DNA from: AC-32 sp036522595
Lineage (GTDB): Bacteria > Actinomycetota > Thermoleophilia > Gaiellales > Gaiellaceae
Reading direction: 5' to 3'
Length of the DNA stretch: 27,569 nt
Assembly: GCA_036522595.1 (NCBI GenBank)
Contig: DATDFL010000187.1
Coordinates: 1 to 27,569 of the forward strand
Positions 7,781 through 15,347 of this stretch are shown in pieces (positions within the stretch are counted from its first letter, which is position 1; each line of letters begins with the position of its first letter). A program made the translations under genes and the position numbers. The notes beneath the pieces were generated by a model. That model worked only from the letters and a program-made list of their open reading frames with translations, was not told the DNA's origin and searched no databases.

Positions 7781-8448
7781 CAGTCGCGAATCAGCGCGCT
7801 CATCCGGGCCAGTGAGTAGAAGACGAGGTAGCTGGCCAGCAGGAACGACGTGAGCAGGACCGTCAGCGCCAGCGGCGCGGCGTGGAAGCCCTCGGCGATC
7901 TGGCCGAGCAGCGCTTCGGGGCGGATGAAGACGTCCCACGAGTTCCAGCGCTGGACGCGGCCCAGGTAGATCCCGAACGAGCTGGCGGCGAGAACGCCGA
8001 CCACGAGGCCCCACGCGCTCACAGCGCCGAGCATTCGCCGCGCGACCGCGTGCACGAGGAAGAGCGAGGTGAGCCCGAGCAGGAGGCCCGTCCACGCGGC
8101 AGCGGACAGGAAGAGGACGTCGTAGAGCACGGGGATGCGGCCGGCGTCTCCGATGTGCTTCAGGTCGGTGACGATGTACGGCGCGTTCGGAAAGAACAGC
8201 AGCCACACGCCGCCGAGTGCGACGAGCGACGGCCGGGACATCCAGCGCGCCCGCGCGTAGACGACGAGCGCGAGCACGAACGGGATCCAGGCGAGGAACA
8301 GGTTCCAGGCGATCCCGGCGTGGTCGAACGTCCGCGTGTAGAGGACGCGGGCGACGATCATCGCGAGCACGAAGAGCGACAGGATCGCCAGCGAGGCGAC
8401 GACCGCGATGCGCCGGTCGCTGAACGATGTCCGCACCCGTTCGACCAC
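7780..8448 (-). CDS. DUF1361 integral membrane protein
   Basis: A 222-residue, very hydrophobic protein with about six or seven predicted membrane segments (first near residues 13-33). The FFPNAPYIVTDL motif at residues 84-95 and a later DVLFL segment mark the DUF1361 family, whose function is not known. The GTG start at 8448 has only a weak ribosome site, and the gap to the divergent secreted-protein gene is 103 bases. The stop overlaps the GFA-family start by three bases, so this is the first gene of a two-gene operon. Confidence 0.85.
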   Translation of the reverse strand: MVERVRTSFSDRRIAVVASLAILSLFVLAMIVARVLYTRTFDHAGIAWNLFLAWIPFVLALVVYARARWMSRPSLVALGGVWLLFFPNAPYIVTDLKHIGDAGRIPVLYDVLFLSAAAWTGLLLGLTSLFLVHAVARRMLGAVSAWGLVVGVLAASSFGIYLGRVQRWNSWDVFIRPEALLGQIAEGFHAAPLALTVLLTSFLLASYLVFYSLARMSALIRD

Positions 8449-8551
8449 GGAGCGAGCTTAGCGGCACACCGCAAGGCCACCCAAGCCCGCGCGTCTACTT
8501 GGTGATCCGTTCCTTTCGACTGCGGTTCACCACGAAGGAGGGATTCCAGTA

Positions 8552-8950
8552 ATGAAGCGAACGCTTTTCGCTGTTCTGTTCGCGGTCGCAGTTATCGGGC
8601 TCAGCGCTGCGGGCGCGTCGGCAAAACCAGGTCACGGGAAGAACTCGTTCACCGGGACGTTCCAGTGCACGGACGGCTCCGAGGTCTCCGTGGCGCTCTC
8701 CGGCAACGGCAGGTTCTCGACCGCACACCTGGTGCCGAGCAACGCGCCGGCCGTGCCCCTCAGGCTGGACATCGTCGGCACCGAGAACGGCCAGGTCGTC
8801 TTCGAGTCGCACGTCCGGAAGCACCAGGCGCATCCCCGCAAGACGACGCTGACCTGCTCCGGCACGTTCACCGACACCGACCCGGCAACCGGGCAGCCGA
8901 TCACGATCCAGATCGACGTGGTCGTGTTCCTGCCACACGGCCGCCGCTAA
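8552..8950 (+). CDS. Small secreted protein, unrecognised
   Basis: A 132-residue protein with a clean Sec signal peptide: MKRT, a hydrophobic core to about residue 20, and an ASA cleavage site before KPGHG. The ATG is preceded by GAAGGAGG with good spacing, predicting efficient translation. The mature part is about 108 residues, contains two Cys (in QCTDG and LTCSG) that could form a disulfide, and reads as a beta-sandwich-like extracellular domain. I do not recognise the family. It is a single-gene unit: a divergent gene lies upstream and a strong hairpin follows immediately after the stop. Confidence 0.8.
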   Translation: MKRTLFAVLFAVAVIGLSAAGASAKPGHGKNSFTGTFQCTDGSEVSVALSGNGRFSTAHLVPSNAPAVPLRLDIVGTENGQVVFESHVRKHQAHPRKTTLTCSGTFTDTDPATGQPITIQIDVVVFLPHGRR

Positions 8951-8961
8951 CACCGTTGGAC

Positions 8962-8989
8962 GCGAGAGGCGCCGCGCGGCGCCTCTCGC
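8962..8989. terminator. Bidirectional hairpin terminator between convergent genes
   Basis: A 12-bp perfect stem (GCGAGAGGCGCC with its complement) closes a GCGC loop. It begins 11 bases after the secreted-protein stop and its far arm ends on the stop codon of the convergent DUF899 gene. There is no long T tract on either side, as is common in GC-rich actinobacteria. Position and symmetry support termination for both genes. Confidence 0.75.
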
Positions 8990-9681
8990 TAGTCCTCGTA
9001 CTCGTCGTGGCGCCGCCACCATTCGTAGGGCTTGGTCTGCGGGTACCCGTCAGGTGAGTCCTCCCATTCCTCCTGGCGGCCGAGCGGCGTCAGGTCGAGG
9101 AAGGTCCACACGCTGCCGAGCGCCTCGACGCCGCGCTGCGTCGTGAAGTACGTGCGGTAGACGTCGTCGCCGTCGCGAACGAAGACGCTGAGGCCGAAGT
9201 TCTCGCCGTCCTGGTAGACGCCCTCCTGCGGCGTCTCGGGCCCGACGCCGAAGTCGACGCTGAAGTCGGTCTCGAAGGACGAGTACCAGGGAATCGTCCA
9301 GCCCATCCGCTTCCGGTACCCCTCGATCTTCGCGATCGGGGCGCGGGACACGAGCGCAAACGACGTGTCGCGGGCGTGCAGGTGCGCGAGGTGGCCGATC
9401 TGGTCGACGAACATCGAGCAGCCGTTGCAGCCGGCCTCGTGGTTCGGCCCGAACATGAAGTGGTAGAGGAGCAGCTGGCTGCGCCCCTCGAAGAGGTCGA
9501 GCAGGCTCGCCTTGCCCTCGCGCCCGTCCAACGCGTAGTCCTTGTCGATGAGCTTTCGTGGCAGGCGGCGCCGCTCGGCGGCGAGCGCGTCCCGCGCCCG
9601 GGTTGCGGCCTTCTCTTTGGCGAGGAACGCGTCGTGCGCTGCCTGCCACTCCGTTTCGGAGACGATCGGTGAAAGATTCAT
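8989..9681 (-). CDS. DUF899 thioredoxin-like protein
   Basis: A 230-residue protein of the DUF899 family (thioredoxin-like fold). Typical marks are the N-terminal WQAAHDAFLAKEK stretch, LLLYHFMFGPN before the CNGCSMF motif (C85 and C88, a CxxC in the thioredoxin active-site position), and the C-terminal LTPLGRQEEWEDSP segment. The CxxC suggests thiol-disulfide chemistry, but no substrate is known for the family. The ATG at 9681 follows AAAGGAG. The cyclase gene ends 66 bases upstream on the same strand with no visible terminator between them, so read-through is possible. Confidence 0.85.
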   Translation of the reverse strand: MNLSPIVSETEWQAAHDAFLAKEKAATRARDALAAERRRLPRKLIDKDYALDGREGKASLLDLFEGRSQLLLYHFMFGPNHEAGCNGCSMFVDQIGHLAHLHARDTSFALVSRAPIAKIEGYRKRMGWTIPWYSSFETDFSVDFGVGPETPQEGVYQDGENFGLSVFVRDGDDVYRTYFTTQRGVEALGSVWTFLDLTPLGRQEEWEDSPDGYPQTKPYEWWRRHDEYED

Positions 9682-9747
9682 GAGGCTCCTTTCGCGTCAC
9701 CGATACGACTGCACAGAGGGCGAGAACTCATCGCCGCAAGCGCGGGG

Positions 9748-11088
9748 TCAGCCTGCGACCGCGTAGAGCCGCCATTCGCCGGGAATGCCCTTGAGCTCAT
9801 GCGGGCCGCGGTCTTCGAAGGTCAGCCCCGAGCCGGCGACCAGGTCCCTGACGGTCGAGGAGACCAGCACCTCGCCCGGCTGCGCGTTGGCGGCCACTCT
9901 GGCCCCGGTGTGCACGGCGATGCCCGCGACCTTGCCGTCGACGAGCTCGCACTCGCCGGTGTGCAGGCCGACCCGCACCTCGAGACCCAGATCCGGCATC
10001 GCCTCGGCGATCGCGCACCCGCAGCGGATGGCCCTGGCCGGGCCGTCGAAGGAGGCGAAGAAGCCGTCCCCGGCAGTGTCGACCTCCTGGCCGCGGAAGC
10101 GAACGAGCTGACGGCGGACGAGTTCGTGGTGGCGAAGCAGTAGCTCCCGCCAGGCCCTGTCGCCGAGCGTCACCGCCTTCTCGCTGGAGCCGACGATGTC
10201 CGAGAAGAGGACTGTGGCCAGCACCCGGTCGGGCTCGACCTCGGGATGCGTGCCCGACACGACGGCGGCGAGGAACCGCTCCAGCTCGGCGAAGACCGAC
10301 TCCTGCTCGCCGAGCCCGGGGGAAAAGTCCGCGCCGGGCACTTCCACGAAACGCGCACCCGGAATGTGCTCGGCCAGGTAGTGCCCGCTTCGGATGTCCC
10401 AGCCTCCGCCGTCCTTCCGGTGCATGACCAGCGTCGGGACGCGAATCAGGGGAAGGACGTCGCAAACGTCCACGTCGAGGTTCATCCGGATATAGGCCGC
10501 CGCCGCACCGGGGCTGACGCTGAGCCGAAAAACACGTGCGACCTTTCGGAGCTCCTCCTCGGGCGCGGTCGGGTTGGTCCTGGCCATGATCTCGTACGCG
10601 AAAGCGGGATCCCCCCAGCGGCGCTCGGCTTCGTCCGCCTGTCGCTGCGTCTCCTCTCTGGTTGGAAGCCAGGGCAGGGTTGGGCTCCGCACGAAGCGCG
10701 GCGAGGCGTTCATCAAGATCAGCCCCGCGGTCCGCTCGGGATAGGTTGCCGCGAACAGGACGGAGAGCGGCGACGCGTCGCCGAGGCCGAAGAGGACGGC
10801 GCGCTGGGAACCGACGGTGTCGAGGACGGCGCGGATGTCGTCCATCCGCGTCTCCAGCGTGGGAACGCCTAAGCCGCGGTCGGACATCCCGGTCCCGCGC
10901 TGGTTGACTTTCAACACGCGGCAGCTGGACGCGAGCCGCTTGACGAACTCGGCCTTGGAGGGAATCTCCCAATCGAGCTCGACGTGCGAGATCACATCGG
11001 TCGCCACGAGGTCCGGCGGGCCGTCTCCGATTACCTGGAAGGCGATGTTGACGTCGCCGCTCTTGGCGTAGCGCGTTTCGGGCTGCAC
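9748..11088 (-). CDS. Class III nucleotidyl cyclase with inactivated alpha/beta-hydrolase-like domain
   Basis: I place the start at GTG 11088 (446 residues): VQPETRYAKSGDVNIAFQ is the family's usual beginning. The upstream TTG at 11118 lies inside the terminator of the tRNA gene. Residues 5-275 form an alpha/beta-hydrolase-like domain; residues 288-446 a class III cyclase homology domain with metal-binding D297 (FSDIVGSS) and D341 (AGDGFF), and R397 in GARVAANA. Residue 337, where many adenylate cyclases carry a base-selecting Lys, is Asp, so substrate specificity is unclear. The hydrolase nucleophile elbow reads G-L-G-D-A (101-105) instead of G-x-S-x-G, and the usual catalytic His is Phe255, so this domain is probably a ligand sensor, not an enzyme. 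The protein is soluble. Confidence 0.8.
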   Translation of the reverse strand: MQPETRYAKSGDVNIAFQVIGDGPPDLVATDVISHVELDWEIPSKAEFVKRLASSCRVLKVNQRGTGMSDRGLGVPTLETRMDDIRAVLDTVGSQRAVLFGLGDASPLSVLFAATYPERTAGLILMNASPRFVRSPTLPWLPTREETQRQADEAERRWGDPAFAYEIMARTNPTAPEEELRKVARVFRLSVSPGAAAAYIRMNLDVDVCDVLPLIRVPTLVMHRKDGGGWDIRSGHYLAEHIPGARFVEVPGADFSPGLGEQESVFAELERFLAAVVSGTHPEVEPDRVLATVLFSDIVGSSEKAVTLGDRAWRELLLRHHELVRRQLVRFRGQEVDTAGDGFFASFDGPARAIRCGCAIAEAMPDLGLEVRVGLHTGECELVDGKVAGIAVHTGARVAANAQPGEVLVSSTVRDLVAGSGLTFEDRGPHELKGIPGEWRLYAVAG

Positions 11089-11116
11089 CCGCCTAGTGTC
11101 GCGCAGTTCCGCGGCC

Positions 11117-11150
11117 AAAAAGCGAAAGGCACCGTTTCCGGCGCCTTTCG
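11117..11150 (-). terminator. Rho-independent terminator of tRNA-fMet
   Basis: Read on the minus strand, an 11-pair stem (arms at 11140-11150 and 11123-11133, one G-U pair) with a six-base loop is followed by GC and five T residues (11121-11117). It begins four bases after the tRNA discriminator base. It separates the tRNA from the cyclase gene and rules against the TTG at 11118 as that gene's start. Confidence 0.85.
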
Positions 11151-11153
11151 AAG

Positions 11154-11227
11154 TAGCGGGGGCAGGATTTGAACCTGCGACCTCCGGGTTATGAGCCCGG
11201 CGAGCTACCTGACTGCTCCACCCCGCG
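11154..11227 (-). tRNA. Initiator tRNA-fMet (CAT)
   Basis: A complete 74-base cloverleaf without encoded CCA. Initiator features are all present: no Watson-Crick pair at position 1:72 (C1 against T72), three consecutive G-C pairs next to the anticodon loop (CCGGG/CCCGG stem), anticodon loop CTCATAA with CAT at 11193-11191, and a T arm of GCAGG with loop TTCAAAT. A TATAAT box lies 13 bases upstream and a terminator follows directly, so it is a one-gene unit. Confidence 0.96.
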
Positions 11228-11239
11228 TCGCGGCTGCGA

Positions 11240-11245
11240 ATTATA
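11240..11245 (-). promoter_or_regulatory. -10 box (TATAAT) for tRNA-fMet
   Basis: An exact TATAAT on the minus strand ends 12 bases before the tRNA 5' end at 11227, the expected place for a -10 element. No good -35 hexamer is visible 16-18 bases further upstream. AT-rich sequence is rare here, so the match stands out. The same bases lie 23-28 bases before the ppx ATG on the other strand. Confidence 0.6.
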
Positions 11246-11267
11246 GCGCGGCTACGATCGGCTCGAT

Positions 11268-12188
11268 ATGCGCGTCGGCGTCGTCGATCTGGGCACGAAT
11301 TCCACGCGGCTGCTCGTCGCGGACGTCGACGACGGGCACGTCGAGGAGATCGAGCGGCGCACCGAGATCACGCGGCTCGGCGAAGGCGTGGACGAGCGGC
11401 GAAAGCTCTTGCCGCTCCCGATCGCACGCGTGCGCAACGTGCTGGCCGACTTCCGCCGCGAGCTCGAAAAGCAGGGAGCGGAGAGAGTGCTGGCGATCGG
11501 CACGAGCGCCCTCCGCGACGCGGACAACGGCGAGGCCTTCCTCGGCGAGATCGAGTGGAGCTACGGCTTCAAGACGCGTCTGCTCTCCGGCGACGAGGAG
11601 GCGACGCTCACGTGCAAGGGCGTCGCGAACGGACAACCACTCGACGACGGCACGGTCGTGCTCGACATCGGCGGCGGCTCGACGGAGCTGATGACCGCCC
11701 AGAGCTGCGTCAGCCTCGACATCGGCTCCGTCCGCCTAACCGAGCGGTTCCTCCACGGTGACCCCCCAACGGGCGAGGAGCTCGACGCGTGCGCCGCCGC
11801 CGTCCGCGAGGCGCTGCCGGACCTCGCGCCCAGCAACTGCATCGGCGTCGCCGGGACGATCACGACGCTGGCCGCACTCGAGCTCGGCGGCTACGACCCG
11901 GAGCGCAGCCACGGCCGTCACCTTTCGCGCGAGGACGTCGAGACGCAGCTCGAGCGGCTCGCTTCCCTGCCGCTGGCCGAGCGGCGCGGCCTTGCGGGCC
12001 TCGAGCCCGCGCGTGCGCCGGTGATCGTCGGAGGCACAGTGATCGTCGACGAGGTGCTCCGCCGGTACGACCTCGCCGGCCTGAAGGTCAGCGAACGCGA
12101 CCTCCTCCACGGCGCCGCGCTCGAGGCCGCCAAGCTGCCAGAGCCCGAAGAAGGCGACGCCCCGCCAGGCGCTTACACCTGCTGCTAG
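11268..12188 (+). CDS. ppx: Exopolyphosphatase / Ppx-GppA phosphatase
   Basis: A 306-residue, short-form member of the ASKHA phosphatase family that removes phosphate from polyphosphate or pppGpp. Visible motifs: the phosphate-1 loop VDLGTNSTRLL (residues 6-16), AIGTSALRDA (77-86), the SGDEEA stretch containing the catalytic Glu (about 111), phosphate-2 DIGGGSTEL (133-141), and GVAGTITTLAAL near 193-204. The length matches actinobacterial Ppx1-type enzymes, which lack the C-terminal extension of E. coli Ppx. No ribosome site precedes the ATG, so the mRNA may be leaderless or start very close. The stop overlaps the stop of the convergent CBS gene in a CTAG. Confidence 0.9.
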   Translation: MRVGVVDLGTNSTRLLVADVDDGHVEEIERRTEITRLGEGVDERRKLLPLPIARVRNVLADFRRELEKQGAERVLAIGTSALRDADNGEAFLGEIEWSYGFKTRLLSGDEEATLTCKGVANGQPLDDGTVVLDIGGGSTELMTAQSCVSLDIGSVRLTERFLHGDPPTGEELDACAAAVREALPDLAPSNCIGVAGTITTLAALELGGYDPERSHGRHLSREDVETQLERLASLPLAERRGLAGLEPARAPVIVGGTVIVDEVLRRYDLAGLKVSERDLLHGAALEAAKLPEPEEGDAPPGAYTCC

Positions 12189-12592
12189 AGCTCTTCGAGC
12201 GGAGGCGGAGGATCGTCCTCGGCCAGCCGCCGCCGCAGGACGCTCCGCGAGAGAACGCCGACAAGCCGGCCGTCCTCGACCACCGGGACCCGTTCGGCGT
12301 CGTGCTCCTCCAGGAAGCGGAACGCCTCGTCGAGCGGGCCGTCCGAGTCGAGCGTCCAGTGCGGCGGCTCCGCGATCTCGGCCACGCGGGTCTCGCGCGG
12401 GTCGCGTCCCTGCGCGACGACCTCGCGCACGAGCGTCTTCCGTGTGATCACCCCGACGAAGCGCCCGTTGTCGCAGACGTAGACCGCGCGGACGGTCGGC
12501 TCTGTCAGGTGCCCGCCGGCCTCCTGCGCGGACGCCGAGGCCTCCAGCGTCAGCGGCTCGGGGATCATGGCGTCGCGGACGCGGTCGCTCAC
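12185..12592 (-). CDS. CBS-domain-pair protein
   Basis: A 135-residue protein made of two CBS repeats and nothing else: repeat one covers about residues 8-55 (VRAVYVCDNGRFVGVITRK), repeat two about 70-125 (AERVPVVEDGRLVGVLSRS). CBS pairs (Bateman modules) bind adenine nucleotides and usually regulate a partner. The GTG start overlaps the glutamate dehydrogenase stop (GTGA), so the two are translationally coupled, making the dehydrogenase an attractive partner; this is inference. The C-terminal tail is acidic and proline-rich. Confidence 0.88.
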   Translation of the reverse strand: MSDRVRDAMIPEPLTLEASASAQEAGGHLTEPTVRAVYVCDNGRFVGVITRKTLVREVVAQGRDPRETRVAEIAEPPHWTLDSDGPLDEAFRFLEEHDAERVPVVEDGRLVGVLSRSVLRRRLAEDDPPPPLEEL

Positions 12593-13878
12593 GGATAGAT
12601 CCCCCGCGCGGTCAGCGCGCCGGAGACCTCTCGGATCCCCGCCACCAGCGCTGCGCTCCGCAGCGAGAGCGCCGACTGCTCCGAGAGCGTCCAGACCCGG
12701 TCGAACGCGTCGCCGAGCTGGTCGGCCAGCTTCGCGCGGATCTCGGCCCGGCCCCAGAACAGGCGCCCGAGATCCTGCACCCATTCGAAGTACGAAACGG
12801 TTACGCCCCCGGCGTTCGTCAGCACGTCCGGGAGGACGATGATGCCACGGTCGCCGAGGATCGAGTCCGCCTCGAGCGAGGTCGGCCCGTTCGCGCCCTC
12901 GGCAATCAACTTCGCCTGGACGCGCCCTGCGTTCTCGCCGGTCACCTGGTCCTCGCGCGCAGCGAGGACGAGGATGTCGCACGGCAGCTCGAGCAGCTCC
13001 TCGTTCGTCACGCGGTCGGCCTCCGCGTAGTCCGCGAGCGAGCCGTGCTCCTCGGCGAAGCTGCGCAGCGCGGCGATGTCGAGGCCGCCGGGGTCGTAGA
13101 GGCCGCCCGAGAGGTCCGAGACAGCCACGACCCGAGCGCCCTGCTCTGCGAGCTCGCCGGCCGCGATCCCGCCGACGTTCCCGAACCCCTGCACCACGCA
13201 GCGCTGCTCGACCAGGTTCCAGCCGAGCCGCTGACAGGCGCGGGCGGTCACCATCACGACCCCGGCCCCGGTCGCCTCGTGGCGAAACAGCGACCCGCCG
13301 AGCGCGATCGGCTTCCCGGTCACGACTTCCGGAACCGCGTGCCCGACCTGCATCGAGTACGTGTCCATCATCCACGCCATCGTCTGCTCGTTGGTCGCCA
13401 TGTCGGGCGCGGGAATGTCTGCCTGCGGCCCGATGATCGGCAGGAGCTCCGATGTGAAGCGGCGCGTGATCTTCTGGAGCTCGTTCGAGGAGAGCTCGCG
13501 CGGATTGCAGCGGACTCCGCCTTTCGCACCGCCGTACGGGAGCCGCAGGAGCGCGCACTTCCAGGTCATCCACATGGCGAGCGCCGCGCACTCGCCGAGG
13601 GAGACCTCGCTGTCGTAGCGGACGCCGCCCTTCGTCGGGCCGAGCACCGTCGAGTGCTGGACGCGATACCCGGGGAAGACCGTGTAGCGCCCCGAGTCGA
13701 GCTTGACCGGGATGCTGACGACGAGCGCGCGCTCCGGGTAGCGCAGCCGCTCCGAGACAAGGTCGTCGACGTTCGCATGCGGAAGCGCCTGCTCGTACTG
13801 TGCGAGCGCCGTCCGGTAGAGCGGTGTTTCCCACTCGAGATCGCCGTGCCCGGGCGAGATCTCCTGGATTTCGGCCAC
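12589..13878 (-). CDS. gdhA: Glutamate dehydrogenase (Glu/Leu/Phe/Val family)
   Basis: A 429-residue enzyme for reversible oxidative deamination of glutamate to 2-oxoglutarate and ammonia. Substrate and catalytic residues are visible: K83 in PTKGG, K107 in TWKCAL, catalytic K119 in PYGGAKGG, and D159 in PAPDM. The nucleotide-binding motif GFGNVGG is at 231-237. The length fits the hexameric small-subunit type (about 420-450 residues), with a C-terminus (YFEWVQDLGRLFW) like clostridial and archaeal NAD-type enzymes. Family specificity for glutamate over branched-chain amino acids cannot be proved by eye. It sits second in an operon with a 73-residue protein (29 bases upstream) and a CBS-pair protein (overlapping downstream). 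Confidence 0.9.
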   Translation of the reverse strand: MAEIQEISPGHGDLEWETPLYRTALAQYEQALPHANVDDLVSERLRYPERALVVSIPVKLDSGRYTVFPGYRVQHSTVLGPTKGGVRYDSEVSLGECAALAMWMTWKCALLRLPYGGAKGGVRCNPRELSSNELQKITRRFTSELLPIIGPQADIPAPDMATNEQTMAWMMDTYSMQVGHAVPEVVTGKPIALGGSLFRHEATGAGVVMVTARACQRLGWNLVEQRCVVQGFGNVGGIAAGELAEQGARVVAVSDLSGGLYDPGGLDIAALRSFAEEHGSLADYAEADRVTNEELLELPCDILVLAAREDQVTGENAGRVQAKLIAEGANGPTSLEADSILGDRGIIVLPDVLTNAGGVTVSYFEWVQDLGRLFWGRAEIRAKLADQLGDAFDRVWTLSEQSALSLRSAALVAGIREVSGALTARGIYP

Positions 13879-13907
13879 GAACGGAGTCTAGGCCGCTTCG
13901 TGATGCC

Positions 13908-14129
13908 CTAGTTCAGTCTCTCGTGCGCCTCCAGCGCGCCGCCGCCCTGCAGCCAGAAATTCGCCAGCAGCTGCTCGACAGCCTGCTCGTGCCGGTCGCT
14001 TCGATAGGAGCCGAGCAGCGATACCTCGAGCTCCGTCGTGCCGACCTGCAGCACGACGCAATCGCTCTGTCGCTCGAAGTACCGGATCAGCTCCGGCACT
14101 AGCTCGGCGTTGCCCACGTGAATACGCAC
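13908..14129 (-). CDS. Small 73-residue protein, unrecognised
   Basis: A GTG start with a GGGAG site six bases before it. The N-terminal half (RIHVGNAELVPELIRYFERQ, then CVVLQVGTTELEVSL) suggests a beta-alpha-beta small domain, and the C-terminal half a helix ending in an amphipathic tail. No signal peptide or membrane segment is present. Short proteins of this layout occur widely in actinobacteria, but I know of no assigned function. It heads the operon with glutamate dehydrogenase and the CBS-pair protein. Coding potential is supported by normal codon use and the ribosome site. Confidence 0.65.
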   Translation of the reverse strand: MRIHVGNAELVPELIRYFERQSDCVVLQVGTTELEVSLLGSYRSDRHEQAVEQLLANFWLQGGGALEAHERLN

Positions 14130-14233
14130 CGACTCCCCTCTCTCCCCTCGATTGTTCGGTCCTCGTCACTCTCGCCGAGCGCCACAGGGGCGACATCTGC
14201 CGAATGTGTGGCTGCTCTGAGCCTGTGGGCTAG

Positions 14234-14872
14234 CTAGGCCACGTACGACAGCGGCCGCTCGACGAGCCCGTTGTCGTAGGCGTAGCGCAGCGCTTCCGTC
14301 CGCGTCGAGACGCCGAGCTTCCGGTAGACGTTCGTCAGGTGGAACTTGACGGTCTGCTCCGCGAGGAACAGCCGCTGTGCGATCTGCCGGTTCGACCCTC
14401 CCTCGGAGAGCTCCGCGAGGATCGAGAGCTCGCGCTTCGTCAGGCCCGCATCGTCGGACGCTGCCTGGGAGGCGTCGATCAGGTCGAGCGGCCGGAAGAT
14501 CGAGCCGGTCACGCTCTGGCGCACGGCCGAGCCCAGGTCGCGCGGCTCGACGTGCTTCAGCACGAATGACGCGGCGCCGCGCTCGAGAGCGCCCCGGACG
14601 AGCGCCGGCTCGTCGATCCCCGAGAGCATCACGACCGTGACGCTCGGATACTCGGCGCGGAGCCGCTCGAGCACCGTGAGCCCGTCCATGCCGGGCATGC
14701 GAACATCCAGCAAGACGACATCTGGCGCGGTCTGCCCGACGAGCGACAGCACCTTCTCCCCTGCAGTAGCTTCGCCGACTACGTCGATCCGCTCGTCCTG
14801 CGAAAGCGACTCACGAATCGCGGCCAGCATCAACCGGTGGTCGTCAACGATGAGAACCTTGATTCGCCGCAT
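14234..14872 (-). CDS. NarL/FixJ-type response regulator (left flank of Tad locus)
   Basis: A 212-residue two-domain regulator. The receiver domain (1-120) keeps the acidic pair D10-D11, phosphorylated D56 in LLDVRMPGMDG, S84 in the switch position and K106. The LuxR-type helix-turn-helix (about 142-205) has LTKRELSILAEL and AEQTVKFHLTNVYRKLGV. It should bind DNA as a dimer when phosphorylated by a histidine kinase; no kinase is in the window. It is a close paralogue of the regulator at 26421-27071, sharing both core motifs. The ATG is preceded by a GGGGGA site. It is transcribed away from the pilus genes, and its upstream gap carries the repeated GTCCAGACCTTC sequence. Confidence 0.92.
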   Translation of the reverse strand: MRRIKVLIVDDHRLMLAAIRESLSQDERIDVVGEATAGEKVLSLVGQTAPDVVLLDVRMPGMDGLTVLERLRAEYPSVTVVMLSGIDEPALVRGALERGAASFVLKHVEPRDLGSAVRQSVTGSIFRPLDLIDASQAASDDAGLTKRELSILAELSEGGSNRQIAQRLFLAEQTVKFHLTNVYRKLGVSTRTEALRYAYDNGLVERPLSYVA

Positions 14873-14960
14873 TGCCCATCCCCCGTTGCTTTTTGAGGCC
14901 GTAGCCTCCCCGCAGACAACCTAGGACGGAGGCGGCCGGCCGACAAGCGCTCTTCGCCCG

Positions 14961-14972
14961 GTCCAGACCTTC
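14961..14972 (+). promoter_or_regulatory. Repeated intergenic motif, copy A
   Basis: GTCCAGACCTTC, identical to 16337-16348 and similar to 27097-27108. It lies in the 172-base gap between the response regulator at 14234-14872 and the membrane-protein gene at 15045. GGTC and GACC arms flank a CA, making a short inverted repeat, and a further AAGGTC at 14992-14997 could pair with GACCTT. The role is unknown; an operator or promoter element for the island is inferred. Confidence 0.35.
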
Positions 14973-15044
14973 CGGTGGCCGTCAGTGTCGAAAGGTCCTG
15001 CCCGGCCTTTAGGATTGGTGCCGATACCGCTTGGGAACACCGCA

Positions 15045-15347
15045 ATGTCCATGACCACATTCGTTCTCTTCCTCTGCACAGCCGCGGCTGTGCTGGCGCT
15101 CTGGCTCGTGGTGCGCTTTCCCGAGCGCGGCCCGGACGACGTCACCAAGGCGCTCCTCCACGTGGCGCTCTCGGTGCTCGTGCTGCAGCTGCTCGTGCCG
15201 GCGATCCACGTCGTCGGCGGGACCGGCGTTCCCGGCGCGCAGCTCATCGTCTCGTTCGGGATCGTCCTCCCCGGCCTGACGTACGTCTTCCTCGCCGCGG
15301 CGTGGATGATCAAGGCCGCCCAGTCGCGGCTGCAGGGGCGCTACTAA
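15045..15347 (+). CDS. Small membrane protein, three predicted TM segments, unrecognised
   Basis: A 100-residue protein from ATG 15045 (ATG 15051 is a close alternative; neither has a clear ribosome site). Predicted membrane helices lie near residues 4-24, 40-58 and 67-90, with a charged loop RFPERGPDDVTKA after the first and a basic C-terminus. I recognise no family. It is convergent with the prepilin peptidase gene, their stop codons overlapping at 15344-15347. Its promoter gap is shared with the response regulator and holds motif copy A, which is why I treat it as part of the pilus island. Confidence 0.7.
   Translation: MSMTTFVLFLCTAAAVLALWLVVRFPERGPDDVTKALLHVALSVLVLQLLVPAIHVVGGTGVPGAQLIVSFGIVLPGLTYVFLAAAWMIKAAQSRLQGRY

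Noticed and set aside
8499..8532. Inverted repeat TGGTGA/TCACCA before the secreted-protein gene as an operator.
   Set aside because: Six bases with a 21-base spacer is close to chance in a 100-base gap, and nothing else supports it.
11089..11118. A longer start (TTG 11118) for the cyclase.
   Set aside because: It lies within the T tract of the tRNA-fMet terminator, and the family begins at the GTG 11088 position.
15001..15044. A FliA/WhiG-type promoter (GCCGATAC at 15020-15027) before the small membrane-protein gene.
   Set aside because: No TAAA-type -35 element occurs at the required spacing of about 15 bases.
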